Source of the DNA: Onchocerca volvulus
Lineage: Eukaryota; Nematoda; Chromadorea; Rhabditida; Onchocercidae
NCBI GenBank assembly: GCA_000499405.2
Contig: HG738137.1
Location: 17,320,581-17,384,580, forward strand
DNA length: 64,000 nt
Reading direction: 5' to 3'
Positions 26,837 through 39,500 of the stretch are shown here, in pieces. Each line of letters begins with the position of its first letter. Position 1 is the stretch's first letter. Below the pieces are notes generated by a model. That model did not search any database. It saw only the letters and a program-made list of their open reading frames with translations, and had not been told where the DNA came from. Made by a program: the position numbers and the translations under genes.

Positions 26837-28834
26837 CTATTTGTAAGTATAAAATCCTTCGCCAGATTTTTTCCCTAGTTTTCCTGCAGCTACCAGTTTG
26901 TTCAGCATCGGACTTGGATCGAATTGTTTCTCATATGGATAGGATTCGTGCCACCCTGAAATCAGGTTCCATTAAAAATCTTAATTTTTCGTGTGATTAA
27001 AAGATCCATAAACTCACCATCTAGGATGAATTTTGTCGTATCAAGACCCACATAATCTAATAATTCAAATGGTCCCATTGGATAGCTAGCACCTAGCTTC
27101 ATTGCTGTATCGATGTCCCGTGGTGACGCATCGCCTCGTTCAGCCATTCGAATTGCTTCTATCAAATATGGAACTAATAGACGATTAACGATAAAACCGG
27201 GAACATCCTGAAATTAATAGTAAAATATTAAATTGCGGATATGAACTACTACCATGTGACTACTAAGTTGTTTCGCTTACCTTGCATGTGACGGTCGTTT
27301 TACCGACTGCCTTCCCGAATGTCTGGAGGGCATTAAATGTATCATCGGATGTTTCGGTCAGACGTATTACCTGAAAATTTAATCTTTACGTATGGATTCC
27401 AAGTAAAGGCTCATTCTTTTTGCTAATAAGTTCTAGCCAAAGAAAATATGCGGCTAGATCGATTTTGTTCGTCGAATCTGTTTTCGATGACCCTTTTGAA
27501 CAACATCACAGGTTATAACTTTTTGGAAAACATAGTCTGTAAATGATTGAAAGGCTGGAAGGAATTAAGGTCGGCAAGAAATGGAATGATTTACCTCGCA
27601 TAGCTTCATTATTGGTACAGGATTAAAGAAATGCAAACCACCAAATCTTGACTTATTTTTCAAATTTTTTGCAATATCCTGTAATTTCAGCGAAGACGTA
27701 TTGCTAGCAAGTAATGTTGGCCTGGAATCATAACGCATGATTGATTTTATTGCTAACGAAAACGCTTGAATAACTATAATCATGAATATTGGTTGGAAAA
27801 ACCGTCGAAATTATTCTAGAATATAGCGTTACACGATGAATATCAAATAGTTTTTGGTTTTTCTAATTAATAGTTCAGCAGTTACTATTTAATATTGTAA
27901 ACACAAAATAGCTTAAATAAGGAATTGCTGAGCCAGAAATTGGTATTTGATTTGGACAATCATTTTTGAAGTTACAAAGTAATATTGATCTTGGTAATCA
28001 AGTGACAAAAATGATTTCAAAAAAAAAAAAAAAAACCTTGTAATAGCAGCCTCAATTTGTTCGAACAATTTTTGTTTTACTGGTAAATTCTCGACAATTG
28101 CTTCAATCACCAAATCTGCCTTTTGAACACCTTGTTCAAGGTTTGTCGTCATCACTATTTTTTCCATTGCATTTTCAATGATTGGTGCTTGCGCCTATAG
28201 TAGACATAGAATAATAAAATGATTATTTATACAGAAATAATTCGCAATTAATTAATATAGAGGAAAAAGGAAATGGAAGAAGTAAAAAAAAAAAAATAAT
28301 AGAAAATAATATAGTAAATGATAAAAATTAATCTACCTTTATATCTTCTTTGCACTGCTTTTTTGCTAATCGTTGCAAATTATTCTGAATATATTCTTTT
28401 GATTTGTGTAGGATAGCATCCGTTTTATCAACTAATGTTACCATCATTGATGCTTGTGCTGCTACCTATAATAATTGAATAAATGCTAATTATTATGAAG
28501 ATGTGTATAAAAAAGTGAAAAATCTGATCATTTTCTTCCTGCGATTCATTATATTCCTTATAAAGCTTAGAGGAAGAAATGCATGGGAATGTTGAGATTT
28601 TCGAGAATTCGAATATATATATCATTCTAATAAAAAAATAGTACAGTAAGTGTCGAATAGAAAAACGAATACAATTTAGAGCAATTATTCGAGAAAAATA
28701 TGAGAAACCTGTGCAATTCCAGAACCCATCAAGCCGGATCCAACTACACAAATGTTTTTCACGGGAGATGCAACTGTACTGAATTCGCAAGCTCTAAAAT
28801 CACATATTTCTGCAAGTTTCCGAAGTTGCAACAT
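26837..28834 (-). CDS. HADH: Mitochondrial 3-hydroxyacyl-CoA dehydrogenase
   Basis: Oxidises L-3-hydroxyacyl-CoA to 3-ketoacyl-CoA with NAD+, the third step of mitochondrial fatty-acid beta-oxidation for medium and short chains. Seven exons: 28834-28709, 28465-28337, 28194-28037, 27721-27595, 27370-27281, 27207-27018, 26955-26837, giving 312 residues (human HADH 314). The N-terminal 25 or so residues are basic and hydroxyl-rich, suited to a mitochondrial presequence. The NAD-binding Rossmann loop is [12 protein letters not shown] (residues 31-42). The catalytic dyad is present: His168 in [14 protein letters not shown] and Glu180 in CEV, twelve residues apart as in the human enzyme. The dimer/substrate domain has [20 protein letters not shown] and [19 protein letters not shown]. 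An acceptor-like site ends 18 bases before the start codon, suggesting trans-splicing. Confidence 0.96.
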
Positions 28835-28852
28835 TCCGAAACTAGAAAAAAC

Positions 28853-28859
28853 CTGAAAT
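28853..28859 (-). other. Candidate trans-splice acceptor before HADH
   Basis: On the minus strand a TATTTCAG site ends at 28853, 18 bases upstream of the HADH start codon, with no upstream coding exon visible. In nematodes such an orphan acceptor usually receives a spliced leader. A second, weaker CTAG lies between it and the start. Confidence 0.45.
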
Positions 28860-31800
28860 AAGCAAAAGTGATAAGGAAGGAAAAAAAAAAGTTTTGCAAT
28901 ATACCAACTTGATCTAGAATGTTGATAATGCTCCATAGCTGTCAAATTATCAGAAATCACTAATTAATCAAATTATTATTTTCAATCTTCAACTATTGTT
29001 CAAATTAATCTTCGTCTAAATTATTTTCATAAATAATTCTTTCATTCAATTAAGATGTATATTATCATTTCCATATAATAACAGAATATAAAACAATAGC
29101 AAAGTATGTCGTAATATTCTTAGCGATTAAAACTTGACAGATCTCTCTGCTTATCTTATAATAATATGAGAATTGATAATGACCCGGTAAATCTCAAAAC
29201 GAGAGCAAAGAATGCTCTGAATATTATGCTATCGATACTTTCCTAATGTATACTGATGTGATTGATAGGGCATATGCATTACTGATACGAAGATCTAGTT
29301 GAACAGTGATAAAAACAGGATTCAGCGAACTAATTATCACTTTTCATTCGTATTCTGTAACAAATAGTGATAAATGATTCATTTTAGGAGTAAAATTACT
29401 ACTACACCGGGGTAAAGGAATGTTTTCGTTATAAAATTTGTAGTCTTTTCAAAAATTCGAACATTCTCTCTTTTTTCAATTTTTCAGATTTTTTCTAAAC
29501 AATAAATGCAGAAAAAATTTTAAAAATTGAGAAAAGATAGGATAACTGAAGATAAAAAGAAAAACTTCGGAATTCCACTTTTTTTTTTTTTAAATTTAAA
29601 TTTGTACTTTATTAGTTTAAAAGCCTAAAGAAAAGTTCGGGACGAGGTCCAAATGCTTAAGAAAGAAATAAGATGAGGAGTAGAAAATTTGCATCTCAAA
29701 TTTAATGCTTAGACTTCAATTTGCAAATAATTTATCTAAAAGCCTGAATAAGTTTGAAATTAGAATTGGATTGTTAAAAAGGAAGCGCAAAAGTTAATTT
29801 CGATTTTTTTTTTCAATCTAATTTTTAAATTCCAATCTTTTCTTAAAATATAGTTTTGTCAGTTATTTTACAAATCATTTTTTTTTCCATTAATCACTGT
29901 TTTATTAGCTAACTTTTATCTGTTAATTTAATTTTTATTGTTATTTTAATGTTATTTCGTGATTAATTTCATAAATTATTTCAATTCATCTCTTTTGCAG
30001 TTTGTTCCTTTGATTGTCCTATTTTTGCAACAATATGTACAATTTAATTAGCTGATAAGTTGAGTTCAAATCTTTATCTTTATCTAAAATATCGACATGA
30101 AGTAATCTTCAAAAAAGTTTTTCGAAAGCTCCTGGTACAACTATAAGTTATTGTTTCAGGTCAAAGTTCATTAGTTAAATGTAAAAAATTAGTGATAATG
30201 GGATTAATAAAATTAAAAAATTAAGTAATAACTATAAAATGATTTGCAAAATAAGGAAGAATACAGAGGTTAGTGCACTAAGATAGAAGAAATGTCATGA
30301 CTTCGGAAAAAAGTAGATATGATCCAAAATTATCTGTGATTTGATAAAAAAAAAAAAAAAAAAACCAAATGATAAATGGAAAAACATATAGATAACGATC
30401 ATTATCAAAGAAAGAAAAAATGGAAAAATTCTAGTTAGGAATACAAAACCTACTGATAAGATGCTTTGTTTAGCAAATCAAAATCGAAAAGAAATTTAAG
30501 CAATTTAATATCGAAAATAAAAGAATCCATACACGAAAATGGTAGAATTTAAAAAAAAATAAATGACGAAGAAATGGGAAATTATTCTCAATTTTCTGAT
30601 TCTAATCGATAATTAAAAAAAAACAAATTTAGAAATTTGAAAACTCGATAATTTAAAAATGACGAAAACTGTAAATTTGATTAGCAAAACAAAATCGTAA
30701 ATGATGGAAATATTCTGATTACTAAATAAAGATTATTCTTACTGAAAATTAAACATATAGAAAGGGTAAAAATGGCGCAAGAAGGCAAATTACTTTAATT
30801 AAATAAATTAATTTTTCCATTAAAATTCAATTTCTAGTCAAAAATATGAAATTATAGTAGTAGAAGGATACGGTAGAACATAATTTCCGACTTAATGGAA
30901 ATAGCTATCCAAGAAATCTAAGTTTGCACAAATTTTCTCAAGTTCGATAGAATCATTCGTCGCTTGATTTCGCATTATTTTGACAAAAACTTCAGGAGTC
31001 TCATGTAAAAATACTGCTTAGGTTAATCCCGCGATCCCACGATGTTTCTATCCCCGGAGGAGAGATGGAATTAAATGAGGACGAACCGTTGTTTACTCAT
31101 TACTCCTGAAAAGTTTGTTTTTTGTTTTTTTTTTTTTTTTGGAATTAACCTTGTTGTTTATGCATTTTTCGTTCACATAATAGTTGTTATTTTTTGTCAT
31201 TTCTATCAGATGGATATATACTTGTCTTTGCTGGATTGGATATTGGTTGGATTTTTTTTTTTAGGAATTAAAATTTAATATTAATTTAATTTCCATTTCA
31301 AATTTAAGTACCTACTTGGAAATTTATTTTTTCAATATTGCACGCTGCAAAATTGCATGTACGTAAAATTTAGACCTATTAGTTTGCAAAATTTACGTAA
31401 TAATTTAGATTATTGTTGCGTAACAATTTCGACTGATAATGTTGAGTAAACATATCTGCAGACGTATCTCTATGACTAAGTAATAAATAGGTTCAGTAAT
31501 ATTACTTGTCATACACGTGAAGACATCTGGGAATTTATGATATAATTTATATATGACGTAATTTATGACGTGTAAAAATCGATTTAGTAATTTTCTGATT
31601 GGAAGATTTGAAAATAATGTTTCCGGAAAGATGAAAATTATCCTTATTCCTAACATATATAGAAACTTTTTTGTTAAAGTTGATGAAATCAAGATAGGAA
31701 CATAGATAAATGATAAGAATAACAATGATCTGAAGCTATGATTACCTATCAAAAAATCTAAATCATTGACAGAGATCAATCGATTGATCTCTTTTCTCCA

Positions 31801-32214
31801 CTTTTTGGATGCCATTTATCCTGATCTATGAATAAGGTATATGATACTCTCTTATGTTTCATTTATTTGTTGAATCAAAATGATGGATCGAACGAATGAC
31901 GTACTAACTTTTGGACTTTAGAATTTTTCTTAGAAAGGCTTACCATATAAAACTAAATTCGACATCTAGGATAATGGTATCATCAGGATAATAGGCGAAA
32001 TAATCTAGCTAACGTTGCTGTTTCAAAATAAAATTTTACACAAAGAAAATTAGTTCTTTATAAAAAAAAAAAAAGAGAATTTCAGCACAATTTTTAGATT
32101 TATTTGTATTTTAGATATTGCAATATTCAAAATTCTGGAATATCTACGTTCTAATATTGACAAACTTGGAGAAGGAAAGAGAATTTCTTTTGTTTTTTTT
32201 CACTAATTATTGTT
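28860..32214. other. 3.4-kb spacer between divergent HADH and HERC genes
   Basis: Mostly low-complexity A+T-rich sequence that should hold both promoters. Several GATAA/TTATC motifs cluster at about 29150-29380 on the HADH side. A minus-strand open frame of 136 codons (31815-31405) begins plausibly but turns into noise-like composition; see findings. A short block near 31020-31090 has higher G+C and no assigned role. Confidence 0.5.
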
Positions 32215-35200
32215 ATGGCTCGCCGTCAATTGTACGTATTCGGATGTGCAGGTGATGGACAATTAGGTTTTCGGCCAAATGTTACTGGAAATGGTGCGGA
32301 AATGATGCTTTTTCCGCATTTGGTATACGGTGCACCTACCGGAGAACATGGTGTTACTGTAAAAGCTATTGCTAGTGGTGAAAAGCATACTCTATTTTTG
32401 GCTGATGATGGAAAGGTATAGTCTTTCTTATTTATTTGAATTTTCTTTCATTTAATTATATTTTTTAAGTTTTTTTCTCTCTCATTATCTTCATATGCCT
32501 TCCTTTAACTCCTCTTATTTCTAAATCTTTATATCTTTTTTTCTTCCTGACCAGTCCTTTGTTTAATCTTAGAATCTGTCTTATTACTTTTTTATGATTC
32601 ATAGGCGAGAAATTATATTCGAAAAACATTCTTTTTATTTGGACTATAAAAATTAATAATTTTTTGCTATAGATTATGAAGGATAGCTTTGAATGTTATT
32701 TTTAAATCACTATTTCTGTCTAAAATCCTTTATAATAAGATTGGATTTCATAATTTTTGAAGTATTTTATCAGTTGTGCGGAAGGCTTGACTTGATAGTT
32801 TTTTTTTTTTTTTTGAATTTTCATTTGCTTTAATTTTATTTTTGATAATTTAATTAATTTAAAATTCAAAAATAGATGAATAATAATATCTTTTTAATAT
32901 TTATTTGTTGTTAAAATATATTGCAAATTTATAGGTATGGTCATGTGGTAGTAATTATAACGGTGAACTTGGTAGAGGAGGTGTCAAAGAAGGCTCATAT
33001 ACGATATATCCGGTACACATATCAAATACCGTTACTATTATTCAAATATCGGCTGGTCGAAGTCACAGTATGGCAGTTTCAGACGATGGCCGGTTATTTG
33101 CATGGGGCAGTAATAGTCATGGGCAGCTTGCGATGTCAATTGATGTTCTTAATTCTGATATTCCCAAGTATTTTTTTTCAATTTTCCGGAAAATCCCCTA
33201 ATTGATTCTCTGTGATTAGCTAGGAAATTCATAAAGTTCAGTTTTGATTATTGAGGCAGATAATTTTAAGCCATCAAATCGATTACATTTGCGAGCAACA
33301 AAAATAAACACTGCTCACTATTTCGTTTTGTGACAAATATTTCTCTTATTATTAACATATTTTTCAGGCGAGTGCCATCACTACCAGAAACAGTTCAGGT
33401 AGCTTGCGGAGCATCTCATACAGTATCATTAAATGGAGGTAAATTTTGATTTTACTCGAACTGAAATTTTAAACCTTAATAGATCATCACTAAATTTTTA
33501 GGTGGTCGAGTGTTTATTTGGGGACAGCAGTCTGATGGACGAATACGATATTCTCCTGCCGAAGTTGAAATATTCATTTCTATTCCTGTAATTCAAAGTA
33601 AGTGAAATATGATTGATTTAAATATCATAGCTTAATTTTATTAGATGTTATATTATGTCTATGTCATTTTTAAATTAATTTTTTATTCAGATGCTATTTT
33701 AATGTTTATATTTAGTTAGTGCTGGAAATTTGTTCACGATGGTCTTAACAGCGAGTGGAACACTGTTTGCTTGGGGAAAGAACGAAGAAGGACAACTTGG
33801 AGATTTTACAAACAGAGGTGCGTTTGGAGGAATTAATTTTTAAGAAAAGTAATGCAGTAGGTTCAAAGATTATGAAGAAAACATTTGAAAGGTGACATTC
33901 CTAAAGATATATTTTATTTTTTTTTTTTTTTTACATTTTATTGTAGATCCGAGAGACTTTTTTAATTCTAATTTTCATATGGTCAGACTGAATCTCACTA
34001 AATCTGTCAGTGTCAACTTTGTCAAAAAAAAAAAAAAAAAACTGAAGAAATTATATCGATCTTTTTTGTGACATTTTTGGCATTGATTTTGATATTTTCA
34101 GATGCCAGTAATCCATGTGAAATACCGAATATTAATTCGGTCGTGACAGTTGAATGTGGTGATAGTCACGCCATTGCACTCACTCATGAAGGACGCGTAT
34201 TTTCGTGTGGCAGCGATTCGTTTGGACAGCTGGGTTGTGGTCAGCCAAGTAGGTCACAGAACTGTATGAGAGCTATCACCGAAATGCTTGGGAGCCATGT
34301 AACGAGAATTGCATGCGGAAGGTTTATTTTGAACAAATTTCAGAACAGAAATTGCTTTTTTTTTCTGTCATATTCATTGACAGTTTAGGTGTCACACGAT
34401 TGTCGTAGCAAATGGAAAGATGCATACATTTGGATTGAATAGCAATGGACAATTGGGACATGGAAATACACGAAACCAAATTACACCGCGTGTGATTGAT
34501 TCAGTTACCAATGTGTCATCAGTATTTGCGGGTTGGGATCAAAGCTTCTGTTTACAGGTTCATACAAAACACGCATACGTAAGTTTTTTTTTTTTCACTT
34601 TTTTTTTTTCAGTAATGATAGATTTTATACTGTATGCAGATATGATATCTTTAAGTTTCAGTGAGCAGTGAGACGAGAAACTAGCCCATAAGAGTACCGA
34701 TAACATTCTCAAAGAAGGATGTCAGATTTTAGATGCAAAAATTGAGTTTAAGTGGATAAGTTAAGAATGCAAAATAAATGATGAGAATCTGTAAAAGGAT
34801 AGTGTTCGCAGCGCAAAATTGATTTATTAGAATCATTACTTGAAGAAAAATTATTTGTACTGGTTTTCAGGAAGTGCTTTCTGGACCAAATTGCTACCTT
34901 CAAAAGCCGAAATATTTGTCATTGCGACGTATTCGTGAACTGTTCTCATTTGCTGATAAATTGACCATTATTGGGTAATTTAATGATTTAAATTATGAAA
35001 AAAATTCTGTAGAACAATTTTTTCATTTCCTTCTTAATTTTTTATACTGATTTCCAGACAATATACTTTTCTGTATTTATCAGGATATTTTTAGAGAATT
35101 GGAATCTGTATTTTCGTCTTTATCTTCTCTAAATGCTTCATTTCTTTATGAAAATGAAAAAAGATATCGATGTAGTGCTTCGAATAGTTGTTTGGATTTG

Positions 35201-38200
35201 GATCATGTCGTGCAGGCATCCAGCATTATTTCAGAAAATATTGATGCAGATCAATATGCGGAAATAGTTTGTCTTTTTTTTTTTCGTTGTGTAATAATTT
35301 ATTTGATCTTTTTTTCTTCATGTTTCACGTTGTAACTAATTTGCCAGGTAATGAGCAATGGATTTGGTTTACAGCCTGCTTTTTGGTTTCTCAAGTATTT
35401 TTCACCATATTCTAATTTCTTACATTTTTTTAATGTACTAAAGATATTTAGATGCTGTCAAGCTTGGATGCATCAGGAATGTGGGAACTATCGTGGGAGA
35501 AAATAAACTCTTTAGAATCCCTTCGAGTTTATCTTATTCTACCTTCGTTATACTTATTTTCTTCACCTTCGTATTCTTCTGTTAAAGCACTTCATTTGCC
35601 ATTTGTTCGTTCAATTCAACTTCTCCGCGAAACAGATCGGAAAATACTAGGTAGTTGCTAGATTATATTTCGCATTAAATGATATGAACAAACCTCCATT
35701 CTTTTTTTTTTCTTCCTTAAAACTTATGTTCTCCGATTTCAAATAAATGAATCGAGTTCCGCCTAACTGCTTCTCTAAACTGTAAAATAATGTTAAAGAT
35801 TTAGTCATTCGTTTCGGAAAAAAAAAGCCTTTTTTTTCAGATAAATGGTGGTCGTTATTTGAGCGACGACATTTTAATCGTTTAGTATCGGCATTAGTTA
35901 AGGCTTTAGAGCAGCTTGTGGAGTATCAGCCTAATAATACATCTGATGCTATTCCTTTCTGTTCGATTTTGTCACGGCTGAATGCTATCAACAGATCTCA
36001 GAAGTTAATCGCTTACGACAAATTTTATGTGCACAATTTACAACAAAAAGTTGATATGGCTAACGATTTAGCTAAATGGGAATTCAGTGTAAGTTATTGT
36101 TGACAGGTTCACAGTTTGATTAGTTCAAAATATGTAACTGAGTAAAGCGTTGAGTGTGTTGCTTTTTATTGAAAACAAGCCGTCTCATTTTGGACCAGGT
36201 GATATATATTTGTTAATAATACAGAAAATACTATTTCTCTACTATTTTTACTATTTCTCTATCAAAATTATCTCAAACTTTCATCATAATGTAATATTAC
36301 AAAATTTGAGCATATACCAGACATGGCAGTACATATCTTTCGCCTAAAGGTCAATTTCAACATTTTTATAAACTGGATTTACTTGTCCCTTTTTTTAAAA
36401 AATATAGGTTTTTTCCTTCCCTTTTTTTGATTTTCCAAATAATTTATGATAAATGATGAATATAGATCGTGTCCATGTTTTTATTCCAGGACCAACAAGA
36501 TGTTTTTTATTGGTCAAATTATCCGTTTTTATTAAATGCGGAATTAAAAACAAATCTGTTACAGCTAGAGGCTCGTATCCAAATGCAGGTATATTTTATG
36601 TTTGCATATTTGAATGTTTAAACAATGTTTTTATAAACTGGAAAATCATATTGTTTATTATATCTTCAGATTATTCTATATACCAGTATTTTGGCTTATT
36701 TCTTCTGAACTTACTTACCTTCGATAAATTTTGTTTGGAACAGTGCTATGCTTTCAGATTTCTATGTCGACTTCAGGAATTATGATATTACCCTTCAACA
36801 TCTCTCTTCAGCCACATCCATTCTTTGAACTATCTGTTCATCGGGATAATATTGTTGATGATGCGATGGTTGCATTGTTGTCATCAAAAGAAATGGATCT
36901 GAAAAAACCGTTGAAAGTATGTTTAATTAATGTAATGATTTTCAAACAATTTAAATTTAAATAAGTTTCAGTAGCAATTTGTTGTCATCAAGGTTAGGAT
37001 TTTTCAGCAGCGATAATGGTAATAATGTAGTACTTCTTTTCGCATGCTTGAAACTTTCTGAAATTTGTTCTTTTTTCTTTCTTTAATGATTTCCCTTCCT
37101 ACTTCCACACTATCCGAATCTAATTTTACCTGAGATATGTGTTTATATGTGCAGCATTTTACTGTTTACAAATTTTTCACATTTTATTTGAATGCAGGTT
37201 CATTTTATCGGTGAAGAAGCAGATGATGCTGGCGGAGTGAAAAAGGAGTTCTTCATGTTGCTATTTCAAGAATTACTTCAACCAAAGTATATTATAGAAT
37301 ATTGAGTTGTTAACTTTACATTGTTCAGCTTTGTAATGTAACATTGCTGAGTTTTCGAAGCTGAAAAATGAACATCGGAATTTTATATTATTTAAATTTT
37401 TGTCGAGATTTTGCTTTTTTATATTTTTATATTATATATTTTTCATCATTTGGTTAAACAGATAGTGTATGTGTTCTATCTATAAGATCAGCTTATATTC
37501 AAATTTACGAATTCCAATTTACTTTAAAGGACTATTTTCAGATATGGAATGTTTACGGAGAATGATGAATCACATTTGATTTGGTTCTCAGGAGTAGAAA
37601 CAGATCCATTAAGCTTTAAACTTGTTGGAAGACTATGCGCTTTAGCTGTCTACAACAGTGTGCTCATCGATTTCCCATTTCCTTTGGCTTTGTATAAAAA
37701 AATCTTGGATGTTCCATTGGAACTTGAAGATTTGAGTGAATTGAGTCCTGCAGAAGGAAGGTGATTTTTATTTTTTTCTGATTTAGGATAATGAAGATAT
37801 TAGTTGGGAGGATTTCTTTATGTTGATGCAACTGAACTTTCTTTGGAGTGTAATTTTAAATTATATTAGTATCGTTTGATAGGTTTTCAGGTCACTGAGG
37901 AGTCTTCTGGATTATGAAGAAGATGATATTGAAGAAGTTTTTTGTTTGACATTCATGATTTCTATATCCGTGTTGGGTGATAGCAAAGATATCGAATTGA
38001 AAACGAATGGTGCAGAAATACCAGTGAATCAAAAAAATAAGCATGAATTTGTCCAGGTTTCTATATCTTTCTCTCTCTATGGCTTTTAGCATTCAGTGCA
38101 ATTAAATTGTTAGAATATCGTATAATTTATTTGCTGCAATTGCTTTTCGTTTTTCTTTATATAAATCTAAACTTTTTTATTTGTTCATTTCCATTTGATT

Positions 38201-39085
38201 GAGATTGAAATTATTTATCCAGCTTAAATGGCCATATTCCTCGTACAAATGTTTTGTTTTTAATTCAATATAGATTTTGAAAAATTTTAGCTTTATATAA
38301 GGAAACGTTTGGAAGAAGGCTGTGATGGTGAAATAACTCAACAGTTGCGTTGGTTTACTGAAGGATTCGGAAGTGCGATGCATTCAAAAATCATGAATTT
38401 CTTTCAGCCACAAGAACTTATGGAAATGGTTGTTGGTAATGAAAATTATGATTGGAATCTTTTTCGAATGGTTCGTTTTTCTCTTTAACATTTCAATATG
38501 AGATTCTTTAAAAGGCCATAAGCCAGGAATGACAAATTCTGCGCAATTTTGTATTCCACAATCTTAAAAGATTTCATCTAAATTTGGTCAGTAGGTTTTT
38601 CCTTGATTCGTCTTGAAAAAAAAAAAAATTTCTCAACAAAATGAATCTATATATCATTTTATTTTTTACAATTAAAATTGTCGGTTTCAGAATACAGAAT
38701 ACAAAGGAGTATATCATGCACGACACGAAGCAATTATTTGTTTCTGGGAAGTTTTCTTTGAACTAAATATTGCTCAACGAAAGAAATTTCTGCAATTTTT
38801 AATGGGAAGCACCAGGATACCAATTCAGGTTACTCATATTTTATATTAAGAAAGGATTAGAGGATAAGAGTGAATAGCAATAACAACTCTTTTCAAGATT
38901 ATTCTTGCTATTCAGACTTATCTTCCAAGAAAATTTCCTTACAGTGCAATCAGATAGTAGCACGATTTAAAATAAATCGTATATCATCTTTTATTTATCG
39001 CACATTATGGGGGAAAATAATCTGTCGACCAATGGTATTCAGTCGTCAGAAATATAACGTTTTTTTTTTTTCCAAAAATATAGCG

Positions 39086-39125
<40 letters not shown>

Positions 39126-39500
39126 TATAGCTATACAATGATATGGTGCACATTAGATACAAAATTTTTGCTTTTATGGGCTAGAAAAACAGCAAATAAA
39201 ATTTCTCCAATAAAATTTATAGGCAAAATATTATTTTTTTGATTATATAGTGTATGCTAAGTTTAAATCCTTTAAAACTGCTGTTTCGTTCACGAATGAA
39301 TCCTTAAAATTTTGAAAAATTTTGATTTGAAGGGTATGTCAGCAGTGAAGATGCGAATACAGCCATGTGATGAAAAAGCATTACCAGTAGCACATACTTG
39401 TTTCAATTTGCTCGATTTACCGAATATCACCGATCGAGGGGAAATGCGACGTAGGATACTTATATGCTTGGATAACAGTCATGGTTTTAATCTCGTATAA
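32215..39500 (+). CDS. HERC3/HERC4-type HECT E3 ubiquitin ligase
   Basis: Ubiquitin ligase with an N-terminal RCC1-like propeller and a C-terminal HECT domain. I join 20 exons: 32215-32415, 32935-33167, 33368-33438, 33502-33597, 33716-33817, 34102-34321, 34389-34578, 34871-34974, 35095-35266, 35348-35394, 35463-35650, 35841-36088, 36490-36588, 36758-36916, 37198-37286, 37542-37760, 37891-38056, 38291-38470, 38691-38828, 39333-39500; 1029 residues, close to human HERC3/HERC4 (about 1050). RCC1 blades read VWSCGSNYNGELGRG, LFAWGSNSHGQL, LFAWGKNEEGQLG, VFSCGSDSFGQLG and MHTFGLNSNGQLGHG; the blade with WGQQSDGRIR is degenerate. The HECT part has DLKKPLKVHFIGEEADDAGG, GMFTENDESHLIWFS, FPLALYKK and MVVGNENYDW. 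The thioester cysteine is Cys997 in LPVAHTCFNLLDLP. The exon 10-11 acceptor near 35462 is weak. Substrate unknown. Confidence 0.93.
39091..39122. repeat. (AT)n microsatellite in the last HERC intron
   Basis: Pure AT dinucleotide run of 32 bases in intron 19 of the HERC gene, likely length-polymorphic. Confidence 0.95.

Noticed and set aside
35452..35661. HERC exon 11 as a separate small gene
   Set aside because: Its frame continues the conserved HERC segment LESLRVYLILP into the next exon (DKWWSLFERRHF), so it is an internal exon.
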